A stretch of DNA of 64,000 bases from Brugia malayi (GCF_000002995.4 NW_025062478.1:7416001-7480000); one strand, 5' to 3'; positions 22,965-51,554 are shown, numbered from the stretch's first letter. Program-made: numbers and translations. The notes: generated by a model from the letters alone, not told the origin.

Positions 22965-23473
22965 AATCCACTTTATCAGTTGTTTGAACTGTTTGATAAT
23001 TTTCTTGTTGTTCTCTTCTCTTAAATCAACTTTTATTTGTTCATTTTATACTTTTGTTGTGCAAGGAATAGTTTTTTAAACTTCGGTCCATGTCATTCAA
23101 AGAATCACAGTGTTATCATTTGGTTTTTGTCTTCGCGGCAAATCAACAGGGAAACTCGTTCTTTTGATCAGTGTAATAAATTTAACGAAATACCTCTGCA
23201 AAGAAATGTCCAACTCTTATAATTCTGTGTTGCTTTCGTCGGTTCATTAAACATTTCGTAATTAAACTTATTTCTCTCTGATCTTAGTAGTCAAAAATGG
23301 GGTTTTGATCAGTCTTTCAGAAAAGTAGTTTGGTCTCATTGATTTTTCTAGAAAACTGTGTTTAGTAAGTTAAACTGTCCAAAAAAGAAAGAATTTGATT
23401 GAAGTATTTTGGGACAAGAAATTTATTTTTTTAAATAGAATATGTACCAGAGTTTACATTTCGGATTTCGGAA
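22965..23473. repeat. 509-bp direct repeat, copy 2 (between the P450 genes)
   Basis: This is the partner of 17234-17742, with no difference noticed by eye. It sits about 40 bp after the end of the copy A 3' identity tract. Confidence 0.85.
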
Positions 23474-24908
23474 TATTCTTCTGTATGCTTCTAATAGACA
23501 ATTTGAAATTAATATAAGCTATAATTTTTTTGCAAAAAAACAGTATGCGGTTTTGTTACATAAGTGGGATTTAAAGCATGATAGCAGTGAGCAATTATGC
23601 AATTTTTTTCTGGGAGACTGATTAAAATGTGGCTCACTTTTCTTACTGTACTGAAAAACAAATTTTTTTTAAAGAAACTGATCAAGATATGGCAAACAAG
23701 TTTCCCTAAAAGAGCTGACGAAGATATAATCAGAAAATATTTTCCCAAACTAACTGATCAAAATATTTGATGTAACAAATTTTTCCGGTTTGTAGCACTG
23801 ATTGCTTTGTTATTTTCTTTCTTCTATTTCATAGAACTAATAAAAAAAATTGCTGATTTTTTTTTCCAGCTTTAATATCACATTTTGGAAACATTCTGAA
23901 AGACAGCTATAAAGAAAGAAACGTATCCGACTTAAAACAAATTCTTTTACAGTTTATAACAGGTATCGCTTAAAGTTTTTAAATTCACTTTTAGATGTAT
24001 AAAACAGTAATCTGACTAAAATAATTAATTAATCCGACAAAATAGAAAGACGTTATAAATCAATTAACACTGTAATTGATCAGACAGCACACTTCATCAT
24101 CAAGTTGATTTTTATGATTTGATATATATATATATGCGAACAATAAGAATTTCGTGAACAAGTGAACAATAACAAAAGTCTGGCAATTTAAGTATACCTA
24201 GCTGTTACTTCAAGGAGAGAAAATATAGATGCTACTTCACTGATCCGATAATGAAATCTCGCCAATAATTCAATAATAAAAAGCAGTCGAACTTAAAATA
24301 GACTTTCTTTCGTGAAATCGAAGATTCTCAACTGAAAGTAGTCAGCAGGAGATAAGAATCAGATATGGGCAGGATTTGGTAAAGTGCCTAGCACAAGATT
24401 GTTATCACCGCATGGGTCTATTTCTTCGAAACTTCTTTTCCATTATTTATTGTGACACCTTCACTGAAGGGCAACCTGACGTAATCTTTTATTTACATTC
24501 AAAAATGTCATATTCGCTTGTTTCACCTATAATATTTTCGATTTTTTATTTTAGCCTAACTTCGTCAAAATTTCAAATAAGAATAAAAATTCTTTTCAAA
24601 CCGAAACCTTAGTCTAATGTTGAATATTGATCAGGAATTGTTTTCTTCATAGTTAAAAGGAACAATAGTTTAAGTTTTTCCGAACAAGAATTACCTACCG
24701 ACGATTATTTAAAATTTTAACTTTATGTCATTTCCTCCCTTTTATTATCAAAACAAGAAGACGATAAACTTTTTACATAAATTAGTAAGCTTAATATATA
24801 ATCCAAAATGAAGTCTGAAGTATTTTTGTAAAGAAAAATGTAATTGTCTTTCGTGAAACTTTTTATCTGCTTGCTTGTTTGTACCATTTCACTTATTTCA
24901 AAATAACG
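23474..24908. other. Diverged spacer upstream of P450 B
   Basis: About 1.4 kb with no recognised gene. The last ~80 bp resemble the upstream region of copy A but lack about 20 bp that there contains the TTTTTCAG acceptor. No AG dinucleotide occurs in the 68 bp from 24841 to 24908, so the leader of copy B must be processed differently. A (TA)n run occurs near 24122-24134. Confidence 0.5.
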
Positions 24909-27900
24909 ATGGGATTAGTAAGTGCTTCACTGATCACATTGGTACTCGTTTGGATCATTCACTTCGTCATTAAAAAACTCAGAACTATACTGAAGCAAAT
25001 TAATGCGGTACAGGGACCACCAACTTGGCCACTTATAGGCAATCTACACCAGTTTCATTTCAAACCAGATGGTACATATTTCAACTTTTTTCGTGTCGTT
25101 GCTATTTGAAAAGTTGGCTCTAAAATTAGATTAATTAGTTTGGCAATAAAAACTAACTTCTCGCAGAAATTACATGCATATGACATTAAATTTGAACAGA
25201 AGAACCAATTAATTTTCCTTATTTAAATTGGTTCGAATTTAAAATTAGATTCAAGATCTATAAATTGGGCAAGTTTTTAAGAGTAAAATTCTTAATCAGT
25301 TGTTTCCTCATTGTAATTTTCAAAGTGCAGTGAGAAAATTGATGAAAGTTATAGAAGCGTTGGAAATATCACCTGTTAGAGAAGAAATTAGATATGAAAT
25401 TGAAGAGGGAGAAAATGTACTAATTGAGAAGAAAGCAAATAACAGAGGCCATAAAGTTTTAGAGAGAACTGCAACATTTTTTGTTCCAACAAATTATTTT
25501 ACACTAAAATATCAAAAATGAAAGTATATTACAGAATTCTTCGAACAAGCTCAGGGTATAGCATATATGTTACAAGCACGCGGTGAGCGCATGTGTCGTA
25601 TTTGGTTCGGTCCCTGTCCATGGATTTTACTGTACGGAGCAGACGAGTGCGAAGCTATTCTTGGAAGTAATAAAATCTTAGACAAACCATTTCAATATGG
25701 CTTTTTAAGTGGATGGATTGGACAAGGGCTGCTGATCAGGTCGTGTTTTCTCGAATATTTCCTAGCTTTGAAATTTGACGATTTAAAGAGCTTTTAATAT
25801 ATATAAATTTTTTTTTTTTTGATAAGTACAATAAAAAAATCAGTCAAAACTGATTCTCTATCAGTTGAAAGTGAAGTATTACAAAAATTAGAAGACCAAA
25901 AAATATTAATTATCTTATGAAGAAAACCAGCCTATTAATATTTACTGGTGCTTAAAAATACATATATATCACTGAAAAATCCATTTTCTGGAATCCATAC
26001 AGATGGAAACTAGAAGGAAGACTAACTGCGATTTAATTGCACCTGTTTGCTCATTTCTTCATAATTTTTTAGAAAAAACTTCGGAAAATTGACAATTCCC
26101 TTTGGTGCAGATTATGATAATTAAATCCCTTAAATTTTTATTCAAAAACAAGATTTGAAATTTGAAAAAAAAGAAGAAATCGTTTTATTAAAAGGAGGGA
26201 TGAACTAGAATTTCTATTTTGCTGTATCACCAGCCAAACAATCGTTTTCGAACAGAAACGTAAAAATTCTCATAAGTGATGAGAATATTTAGAAAGCTCT
26301 AGACTTTTCGACACAGTTCTACTTTCGAATTTGACAATAAAGAGTAGGTAGGAAGTGTTTTTGAACAGGTCGATTGTGATTAAGCTATTCAATATTGGCA
26401 CGAGTGATAACGATTATCTTGAGTTGACTTTTACTATCGGACTGTTTTTATTTTCACCTTACTATAATCACTGTCGACTTTGTTCAATGTGCAAAAGATT
26501 AACTTAGGAATCAAATTTAACTAATTAATTAGGCGGAGATCAATTAGTTTTATTTGCTTCTTATTTTTTCATATTTTAGCTGTCATTTATTGTTATCTCT
26601 GATTCTTGATTATTTCAGCGAGCCAAAAAAGTGGCGATCGCGACGAAAACTTCTTACACCGACATTTCACTATGACATATTGAAAGATTTTGTTGGTGTA
26701 AGTAAAAACACTTTACTGGAGGCTTTGTAAATTGAGACTGATTTTAATAGTATATGTTCTCTCTACAAATTTCTATTAACACAGAGTTATAGCGCGAAAT
26801 TTTATATAATTACTGCTCTCCGATAACTAGATCTTTAGGTGTATAATAAGCACGGACAAACACTGCTACAAAAATTCCACGCTTTGTGTGGTAATCAGTA
26901 CAACGATATATTTCATATGATATCGCTGTGTACATTGGATATTATCTGCGAAGCTGCTCTCGGTACACATGTCGATGCCCAGAACAAATCGTCTCCATAC
27001 TTGGATGCTGTTTGCAAGTTTGTTTATTTAAATTATTTGAAAGAAAATGCTTTCAATTCAACGTCTCACACTCTTTGTAAAATTATTTTGTCATGATTTT
27101 AATAGCTTAAGTACTATTTCATTCCTAAAATTAAAAATGAATGAAAAAACATAGATTTAAGGATAAAATATATTATTCACCAGCGAACACTGAAGGCACA
27201 TTTTTACTTCGACACCATTTATAATATATTTGGCAGCGGGAAAGATGAGAGCAAATGCACTGAAATACTTCACGAATTCACTGGCGCGGTAATTTGACGG
27301 CGTTATCTAAGTTCTTTTGCTTAAAAACATGACTTCCCGTTATGCGACTTATTCAAATACCAATATTGTGAAAAGTTTTGAGAAGCTCTGGTTTTTGCCT
27401 TTATAAAATTAAATTAATTCTATAGGCAATAGCAAATCGTAAGAGATTAGTCGATGAAGCTGGTGGTGTCAGTAGCCTAATGGAGAAAGAAACAGTATCA
27501 GGTACGATGAGCTTATTGCCGAGTATGATTCTGTAAGCTGTTTATTAATCAGTATGACCTAAATTTTCATTTTCAGGCAAACGACGTATGGCGTTTCTGG
27601 ATTTCATGCTCGATTTAAATGCTAAGGGTGAATTACCTATGGAAGGTGTACAGGAAGAAGTGGACACATTCACTTTCGAAGTAATTTTTTATTTTGTTAT
27701 CCAACAATTATGCTTCCTTTATTCCTCATTGAAAATAAGCTTGAAAAGCATTTCAGGCACATGACACAACTTCAACAAGCATGAACTGGTTTTTGCACTT
27801 GATGGGTACCAATCCAGAAATTCAAGCGAAAGTTCAAAAGGAAGTCGACGAAGTTTTAGGGGAAGGTATGTGGCTTTAAAAAAATATATATGTGTACATA

Positions 27901-28854
27901 CATATATATCCAGAAACAGCTGTGTCATAATTTTTCAGAAAATAGATCTGTGACGTATGAGGACCTCGGACAACTAAGATTCTTGGAGGCCTGCATCAAA
28001 GAAACATTGCGACTATTTCCTAGCGTACCTATGCAAGCCCGACAGTTGACCAAAGCTACGAAAATTGGTAAAATTTTTCTAGCATTTGAAAAGATACCAT
28101 CAAATTTTAAGTCAGTAAAACATGTTGTGACTTTTTTCTGATTTTGCTTTCTTTCCCTTTTTCAGCTCTATAGAAATTGCACCCCCCACATTTATAAGAA
28201 AAAGTCTTTATACATACATTGCAAGTATCCGTACATTAACCAAATCCGCGTATTTCGTAAATAAAATTCTATTGTAGCGAAATCCCTACTTAAAATTTTT
28301 GTATAATTAAGGCTGATTGATTGATCATGAAGAAAGCTTTTGGGAGCTTCTAATTTGAGGGAATAAAATACTACCACGTGGTACGAGTGTTATGATCATC
28401 GCATCAATGATTCATAGAGATCCACGATACTGGCCGGATCCAGAAGCATTCAAACCAGAACGATTCATTGACAATCAGCCCAGACATCCGTTTTCATATA
28501 TTCCTTTCTCTGCTGGACCCAGAAATTGCATCGGTATCAGATTTGTTGAAAAAAACTGTTTGACTTGAGGAATGGGAAATATTTCAAAATTACAAGCATA
28601 ATAGTATGATACAAAGAGTAAATACATAAAATTAATATTCTTAGGATAATGGACAAACATCTCTTACAGGACAACGGTTCGCACTTATGGAAGAAAAATG
28701 CATCCTAGCGCTGCTAATGCGGAATTTGAAGGTGAAATCGAAACTACGTACCGATCAGATGCGTGTGTCCGCTGAGCTTGTAATTCGACCACTATTTGGC
28801 AATAACATACGATTTGAAGCACGTAAATTTGGGGACTACGTGCAAATCGCATAG
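24909..28854 (+). CDS. CYP4: Cytochrome P450, CYP4-type, copy B
   Basis: Exons: 24909-25071, 25535-25739, 26619-26697, 26839-27017, 27162-27288, 27426-27501, 27577-27680, 27757-27865, 27939-28067, 28360-28533 and 28670-28854; 509 aa with the same exon lengths as copy A. Exons 1-7 and 11 and their introns look identical to copy A. Nine residues differ (A to B): S315T, L383Q, E386K, D387A, L394I, C397R, M399T, V402M and V408I. These fall in the I-helix and just after ExxR (SRS4/SRS5 positions). Copy B has the standard HDTT I-helix motif. The anchor, ETLR, PERF and [10 protein letters not shown] motifs are intact, so both genes look functional. It is expected to be an ER monooxygenase with a substrate range different from copy A. 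Confidence 0.95.
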
Positions 28855-29448
28855 ATCGATATTTCAGTTTGATTGTCGCGAGATATTCAATGAAATAATA
28901 CCTAATGGTGCATGCAATAATGTTTGTCTGAATGGTTAATAATGTGTTGGGTTAAATGAAAAGTTTATAGCTAATCATATTCTCGCCCTGTCCATTTATT
29001 ATTTCATATGATCCTCTTTCCTTTAGTCCTCTCCATTTTATAAACCGTATCACTATTCAAATGCAGTCATCGTAATCGGAATCATTTGGAAGCGAGCTTT
29101 GTAGGCTCAAATTGTTACTTAGTCTGCAAAACATAGATAGCCATCTGGTTCAAGGCTAGATCATGTTAATTCTATCATAACAATGCCGAATCATAATGGT
29201 GTGTGTTTTCATTAAGTGTGTAATAAATGCTAGTTGAAGTAGTAATGTTTCTGAGCAATTTGCTTGACATCAATATCAGCTGTATAATCTGCAGACAGGA
29301 TCTTCGCTACAACACTAGATTGTCATTAAGTTCAAGTGGTTCGATAAAGAAAGTATTGGAATGTTACTTTCAGTAAAGAAGACATATGCAATAATAAGAT
29401 AGACTGCGGAATTTGATGCATTATGTAATTAATTCACTTGGAATAAAG
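28855..29448. repeat. Identical 3' flank of P450 B
   Basis: This matches 22332-22925 with no difference noticed. The duplicated segment ends here; the following DNA belongs to the next gene's upstream region. Confidence 0.8.
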
Positions 29449-29897
29449 GATTAAAAATAAAGGCAAGCGGGAATAACGTACACTTCCGCTCTCCATGTAA
29501 CGCATCATAGTGTAGAAGTTGGAGGCAAGATGACCGTGCTGTCTTTTCGTTCGTGAACAAAGCTGCATGGCGTAGTTGGAAGGAGATTGCGGGTGAGGAG
29601 TTGAGTGTCGTTTTGTTTGTTCAGGATATCTCGGTAGCTGTTCTGATAGTCGTTTAATGCATAATCGAATCTAACACTACATGTGCGGAAATGTGGGGTA
29701 AGCCTGAATTAAGCTGAAGTTTGGCTTTGCTGGTGTGGCCATGTCCCCCTTTCATGTTTCTGTCTAATGTAAAATGTGAAGTGTAGGATGTGATTGAGCC
29801 TTATTATCGGTGCTGTTGTTATCAGCATCACTTACTTTATTTTATCCACTAGCAAAATGTTTGATTTTGAACCACATGAGTAGGTATACAGAATGAG
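29449..29897 (+). promoter_or_regulatory. Upstream region / probable promoter of the CNOT10-like gene
   Basis: This stretch is clearly richer in G and C than its neighbours, especially 29465-29650, fitting a promoter or 5' untranslated region. The pattern TATACAG ends at 29891, six bases before ATG 29898, a candidate trans-splice acceptor. No coding frame is seen. Confidence 0.4.
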
Positions 29898-31714
29898 ATG
29901 AAGAGTGCAGCAGAAGTGAGTTCGAATTCCTTCAACGGCTCATCGTCATCTTCATCGTCCACTTCATCCTCCTGCTCAACATCAGATATCAATGAGCTTT
30001 GTAAAGAAGTGAGAATTTGATAATTTTAATCTTTATATGTATTCCTATGAAATTAGCATTCATTTCATTTATTATTTTAATTTCAAACTCAATAATGTCT
30101 TCCTATTACAGGCATTTACAAAACATCATTTTACAAAATGTGCGGAACTGTTAAAAAAAGCACTGGATGGGACTAAAAGCGAAACAGAACGACGACGTTT
30201 ACATGCAAATTTAGCTCTTTGTGAAGCGAAGAGCAAAGCACAGTTATTTAGTGCTGCATACCAGACTGCACTCCTCAACATTTTTCCCAAAGTATATGTT
30301 TCCGTTTAGTCCTATAATTGACTTTATATTAAATATATTGCAGTGCTTCATCACTACATCTGCAGTTTTAAATGAAATGATACTGCTATTCAGTATTTTA
30401 GCTGAAACCTGGTGAGGATCACAATTTAGATGATCATGATGAAGCAATTGCTGCATTCAATCTAGCACTAAATGCTTTCGTTCGAGGGAATCGGCGAACT
30501 TGTCTTGAGATTCTACAGTCTGTGATGACTGTAAATACTTTATCAGGTCAATTCTGTTTTTGCATGAATTATCAATGATTCAATAAGTTATCGTTTAAAT
30601 TTAATAATTTCTTTCGTAACAATTGTTTTAATTAATTAGTTAATAACAAATTATGTTAATTAATTATATTACTTTAAACTAACTTGTAATAGCCAAATGG
30701 AATTCCTTATTTTACAACTTCGAATTATTTAACAAATGGGTTACAGATACGCTTTTCTGTGCAGTTTCACTATTGGAAATTGACGTAAGCTTAACATTAT
30801 GTCAGCCGAAATTAGCATTGAAGCAAGCAGTCAAACTTCGTGATAGCATTACATGGCGTCGGGCAAACGTTGTCCAACGTGATTACCTTGATTGTTTGGA
30901 GTGTCGCATCCGGTGTCGTCTTGCACAAACGTCATCTTTGATCGATTTTAGTTTGAAACCTGAGGTTTTCATATATATATATAAAGCTTCATCCTGAAAA
31001 AAAATATATATATAAGCTTCATCCTGAAAAAAAGACTATTTTCAGTTCTTTATAGCAGTTTTAAGTTACAGTTGTTGCACTGGTGCCTTATACAGTCAGA
31101 ACTTGATGTGAAAAACGGTAATGCAACACGTGCGGTAAATCGACTCTTAAAATTTCGCCCTTCGCTTCAGGTAGTTTGGGTGTTTTATTAAGATATATTT
31201 ATTGTTAATACGTTTGGATATGTTTATGCTTTAAAAAAAATAAAAAGAAAGTTTGGCCGAATTATATTTTTTATTTTATTTTAGAACAAGTCTCCTTTTT
31301 ATTCTTTATAATTTATTAATAATTTTCAGTTACGGTTATTGCAGTTATTTTTTGTTTAATAAATATTTCATCCTTTGTCTGACTGAACTATTTCAAAAAA
31401 TGCACAATCTATGTAGTTTATTAATCTAATTATCCCCATAAACATAGTATTTGTGGGCATTTCTTTGCACCGCTTTCTCATATAAAGTCATATAAAGTAG
31501 ATACAGGATGAAGAACGCAGACTTGTTGATAATGCGCTTGGATGTGTTTATGCTTTGTCGCTGAAAAAGATAAGTTTGGCAGAGTCATATTTTCGATCAG
31601 CAATGTTGGTGAAACAAGAAAAAAGGAAAAGGTTCGTGTTTGCGGTAATGACAAATAAATATACTTGATAATGGTTATTCTGATTAGTAAAGAATGAAGT
31701 TAGTTGAACAGGCT

Positions 31715-31752
<38 letters not shown>

Positions 31753-33835
31753 TGAATCGGGTGTTTTCTGCATGTGCTATAGCGAGTATGATGCTTAATC
31801 TTGTAAATTCAATTTGTTATCGATCTGATCATTACATTTGAAATTAAACCGCTGTAATAATTTTTTACTGATGCAGAATATATTCTCCACTATGCAGTAA
31901 CATTCTGATTATCTTGATATAAGTTAATATTTATAACTCTGAAGTCTGAAAATCGAAATAGTTTTGATGCACGAAAAGATAAGTTTTGAATTCTGTTTGT
32001 TTGTTGCTAGATTAAATTATATGCTGGAGAAATTCATTAGTTCGGAAACATTTTTTATTGATATGAAAGTTTGCACTTTGTATCTGCAGTTGGCAGGAGT
32101 CAACAGTACCTAGGCATTGTTTGATATATCACGCAGCTTTGGCTCAGTTACACTGTGGACATGCAGAATCTGCTTTTACACTCTTCCTTTCTGTTCTTCC
32201 ATTTTATCCAAAACAGCCTCGAATTTGGTTGCGAATTGCAGAATGTTGCATATACGCACTGACAAAGGTTCGTTGACAATGTTTTGTTAGCATCATTTTT
32301 CAGAGTGTTTTTATCAAATTAATGAAAATCCCAGAATATGGTATACGTGTTCCTTATACTGTTATTCATAACTTACGTTTCCTATATTTATGTTTATTGC
32401 TTTTGCAGTTCTTATCCGTCTTCTCTTTGCAAATGTTCGTACTTCGCAGAATTTTTATGTTCATTTGCAGAATGGAAATGATAATGTGGATACTAATGGA
32501 CAAACGATAGAAATTGTAGGGACAGCGCAGAATGGATATGTTATCTTCCCATCTATATCTGTTAGAGAAGACAAGTAAGTTCCCCGCATTCATTTAAGCT
32601 TCCTCGGAGAATTAATCACATTATAATGTAATAACCCAAACCTAGATATTTGCTAAATGAGGACAAATTTGTCCAATTATCTTTTTTTTAGATGAAAGTA
32701 TTTTTTTTTTTTGTATTTTTTAGCGTTTTATACAGGTACGTTTTTATATATATATGGAAGAATGATTTCTAAATAAATATCGGTCGTTTTAATCAAATCA
32801 AAATTATTCATGCTGGTATATTGGTGGATTTTTCCTAATTTGATGGAAATTGTGATTACTTTCCAGTTTGAATAACGAAGTTGATGAGATACGTGAAAAT
32901 CATATTAGCTGGGAATATGCCGCACACTGTATTCGAAATGCACTAATTCTTACTGGCACTGAACGAGATTGCATATACTTGCTTCCATGGTTATATGCAG
33001 CATCATCTTTCATTAATCTGAATCTTGGTCGCTATAGTTTAGCACTGAAGGCAGCTTGCCAGCTTGCCAGCTTACAGCAAGTTTCTCCTCATCACAAGCT
33101 TATGGCGGTGCTTTTTAAAGTAAACTTTTGATTTTTTGTATAAAACCATGTAATTTTTATAAAAGTATAGATACATAAAGTAGAGAGTCCTGCATACATA
33201 GCGTACGTTTTATTCCTGTATACATACCGTCGTACGTTTTATTATACGATTTGAAGTGTATATGAATTAACCATCTTACTTTTTTTAAAAAATAATTAAC
33301 ATTAGTTTATATACAAATAAGCATCTATCCTCAAACTAGAAATTTTGTAGGCAGAAGCACTTATGTTGCTAGATCGCTTACCAGAGGCTGTTGGTTGTTT
33401 GTCACAGGCTGTACCACTTCAATCCATGCCGAGCACGATATCAGCTGTTATTTATAATAGAGCATTGTTACAGGCGTTGAGTGGCAACCTGCATAAATCA
33501 TTAGCGACCTTCGGGCTGGTATGTTCCAATTTCCTGTGTTTTTTGGCAGTGACATTCTTTAAATCTCTCACCTCATTGTGTCTATCCTTCCCCTATACAC
33601 TTGAAATTGCTTGGTGTCCCTACCACTCGGACATTTCGTGGATTCTTTTCAGTAGTATTCATATTCACGTGAAATGTATCCAGAAATCTTTCCATTTTAG
33701 CTTGGAACGCAGTGTGACGTAACAACAGTTCCAGAAGCGCTATCTCTTGGTGTTTACATTTATATGAAATCAGATAAGGGCGATGAAGCAAAACATCTGA
33801 TAGTGCAACAAATAGAGAAAATGAAATTACGTTAA
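29898..33835 (+). CDS. CNOT10: CCR4-NOT complex subunit 10-like TPR protein
   Basis: Exons: 29898-30008, 30112-30291, 30402-30546, 30747-30964, 31072-31170, 31507-31631, 32090-32267, 32471-32574, 32867-33119, 33351-33518 and 33701-33835; all phases agree (571 aa). The protein is helical and TPR-like. Segments match the animal CNOT10 pattern: YPKQPRIWLRIAECCI, WEYAAHCIRNALIL, GRYSLALKAACQLASL and KAEALMLLDRLPEAVGCLSQ. CNOT10 pairs with CNOT11 on the CNOT1 N-terminus of the CCR4-NOT deadenylase, which shortens mRNA poly(A) tails. It is shorter than the vertebrate protein (about 740 aa). The N-terminus has a serine run. Exon 8 could start 21 nt earlier at a second in-frame acceptor (after TTCGCAG). 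Introns 5-6 hold decayed exon copies and a T36 run. Confidence 0.9.
30973..31034. repeat. Tandem duplication after CNOT10 exon 4
   Basis: AAGCTTCATCCTGAAAAAAA occurs twice in a row, each copy preceded by a TATATATA run, within intron 4 just after the donor. It is a local slippage-type duplication. Confidence 0.75.
31202..31350 (+). pseudogene. Decayed copies of CNOT10 exon 6 and part of exon 5
   Basis: 31202-31270 aligns with functional exon 6 (31520-31595): GTTTGGATATGTTTATGCTTT versus GCTTGGATGTGTTTATGCTTT, followed by AAGTTTGGC in both. It has small deletions and an A-rich stretch. Near 31330-31350, GTTACGGTTATTGCA resembles the start of exon 5 with its acceptor (GTTACAGTTGTTGCA). The order exon 5 - relic 6 - relic 5 - exon 6 suggests a tandem duplication of the exon 5-6 block, with one copy of each exon then lost. 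Confidence 0.6.
31716..31751. repeat. Homopolymer run of 36 T
   Basis: An uninterrupted T36 tract lies in CNOT10 intron 6. Its length is likely to be polymorphic or to contain sequencing error. Confidence 0.95.
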
Positions 33836-34847
33836 AGTCGTGCAAAAATCGCTTCCACCGAATATTTTAGGATTAATTTGTTGGCTGTAAATAATTATAT
33901 TATGTCATCATCTAATCATTTCCCAGGCAGTTCAACTTACCTTTTAATGCGTCTCAACAAAATTCTAAAATTCTGTGAATGATTGATATGCCAAGAATGT
34001 AAAACATATGCTTTTTTATTTGTGGAATCCAGAGTTATGTTACGATGCATTCCACTCATGACTTAATCAAGATTATTGATTTCCTAACAACATTGTCCAT
34101 TGCATTCTCTCTTTATTCAATCTTTGAATTTATCTTATCTATCAGTTATGTAAATACAGCATTTAAGAGCAAGATTTGAACAAATAATTTATAAATATAA
34201 TTACGCACTGTATCCGAAAATTCATTTGAACCATTAATTTAAATTAATGAAACAATTAAATATATAATGTGCTGCCTAACTGGTTAAATCTCAATAACAA
34301 ATGGTAAAAACAGGAGCTTGTGACATCATCATAAGCATTCTATATAGCATGTATCAAAAAGAAAAATTCGTTCCACCCTTGCACTAATTGAAGTGATTTC
34401 CTTAACCGAGAGTCACATCTGATTTAAATTTGTTTTGAAAGAAAAGGGTGGACTTGAGCAACATTTGTTTTACAGGAAAAGTGCAAATACAATATGTGTA
34501 CAAGATGCAAATAATGTAGGAACTCTCAGCTTTTAGCGTCCCACTTTTTTGGTAAGTTCTCGAATACAGATCACAGTCAATAAAGCCTTCAAAAAATGTT
34601 GCAGGAGTGGAGAATGCTCAACTTGGCAACTGAGCATGTATATCCATCACTGGCAACTGAATCATCTAGAAGCCTGAAGAAATGACATGTTTTAAAAAAA
34701 CAAGTGTTTTGGGGGATACAGTTTCTCCATTCTTACTATCTTAATTGACCACATGCAAAGATGTTGAAGAACAGCACTAGAAACACACTTCCCTCACAGA
34801 GGGTCATATTTATCTCAGTTTCGAAAGCCTCTTACTTCTGATATCAG
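33836..34847. other. Convergent intergenic region between CNOT10 and HEATR5
   Basis: About 1 kb holding the 3' ends of both genes. No coding exon is recognised on either strand. Confidence 0.5.
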
Positions 34848-50609
<15,762 letters not shown>

Positions 50610-51554
50610 CTCGACCAAAAGCCCAAAGTTTCATATAATACATACAATAATAATTCCTATATATTAGGTCGTGTGCTTCTGCAAAGTAAACTAAAGTGCT
50701 GCTTGTCACAATAATACCATGGAAGCAGAAATACAGCACTGTCTGCATTAGTAAATTCAGAAAATAAAAGGACCCAAATGGCTTGTAATGTTAATAATTC
50801 TTATACAGAATACGATTTCAACACACTTTCTCAGTTTGATATCAAAACCGTCCCTAAGATAAAGAAACTACAACATCACATGTTTAAGAGATAAGCAGCA
50901 AACTAGATAAAACAGCAAACGAAATGTTCCAGAAAAGTCAAAATATTTTATTTGAAAAGTAAATGAAAAAGTAACCACAGGCTTGGAACTTATGCATGAC
51001 AAAGGGGAAAAGGTCAACAAAAAAATACATTGATATATAATCTCTTACTCTTACATTGTTAAAATATATATAATCAAAGCAAAACAGTCTTTAAATCGCC
51101 ACGCTTCTTTTCGGTAAAGCAGTAAATATAACAAACCCTAAACTATAACAATCAGCCACTGCATTCCGGATATGTATTTAACATGTTTCACTGCTTTTAA
51201 CTCATTTAAATAAACAGAATTTTTTCCAAACAAACATTCATTCTACCTGAACATTTGGTAATGTTCTTTCGAAAAAATCTTATATCAACTTGGATAAAAA
51301 TACTGAATTCGTACATAATAGAAAGACAGAATCAATCAGAGTAGTAATAAAGAATAAAAATGTGAGTAGAACAAGACCATGTACATATTCTTATATAACT
51401 TCAGTAAGTATAATCAAAAAAGAAAAAAGTGATAATGGAAAATTATAAGCTGACGCATTAAAAAGTTTGATACGGATAAATACCCCAATCAGTGTAGCTA
51501 AGATCTCAAGATTATATTAATCTCTCCTGAAATTCCAACTCTGTTTAAAAGAAA
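50610..51554. other. Intergenic region between HEATR5 and SAYSD1-like gene
   Basis: Both neighbours are on the minus strand, with the SAYSD1-like gene upstream of HEATR5 at a distance of about 0.95 kb. No coding exon is seen. It should hold the HEATR5 promoter or outron, or, if the two are an operon, a long intercistronic region. Confidence 0.45.
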
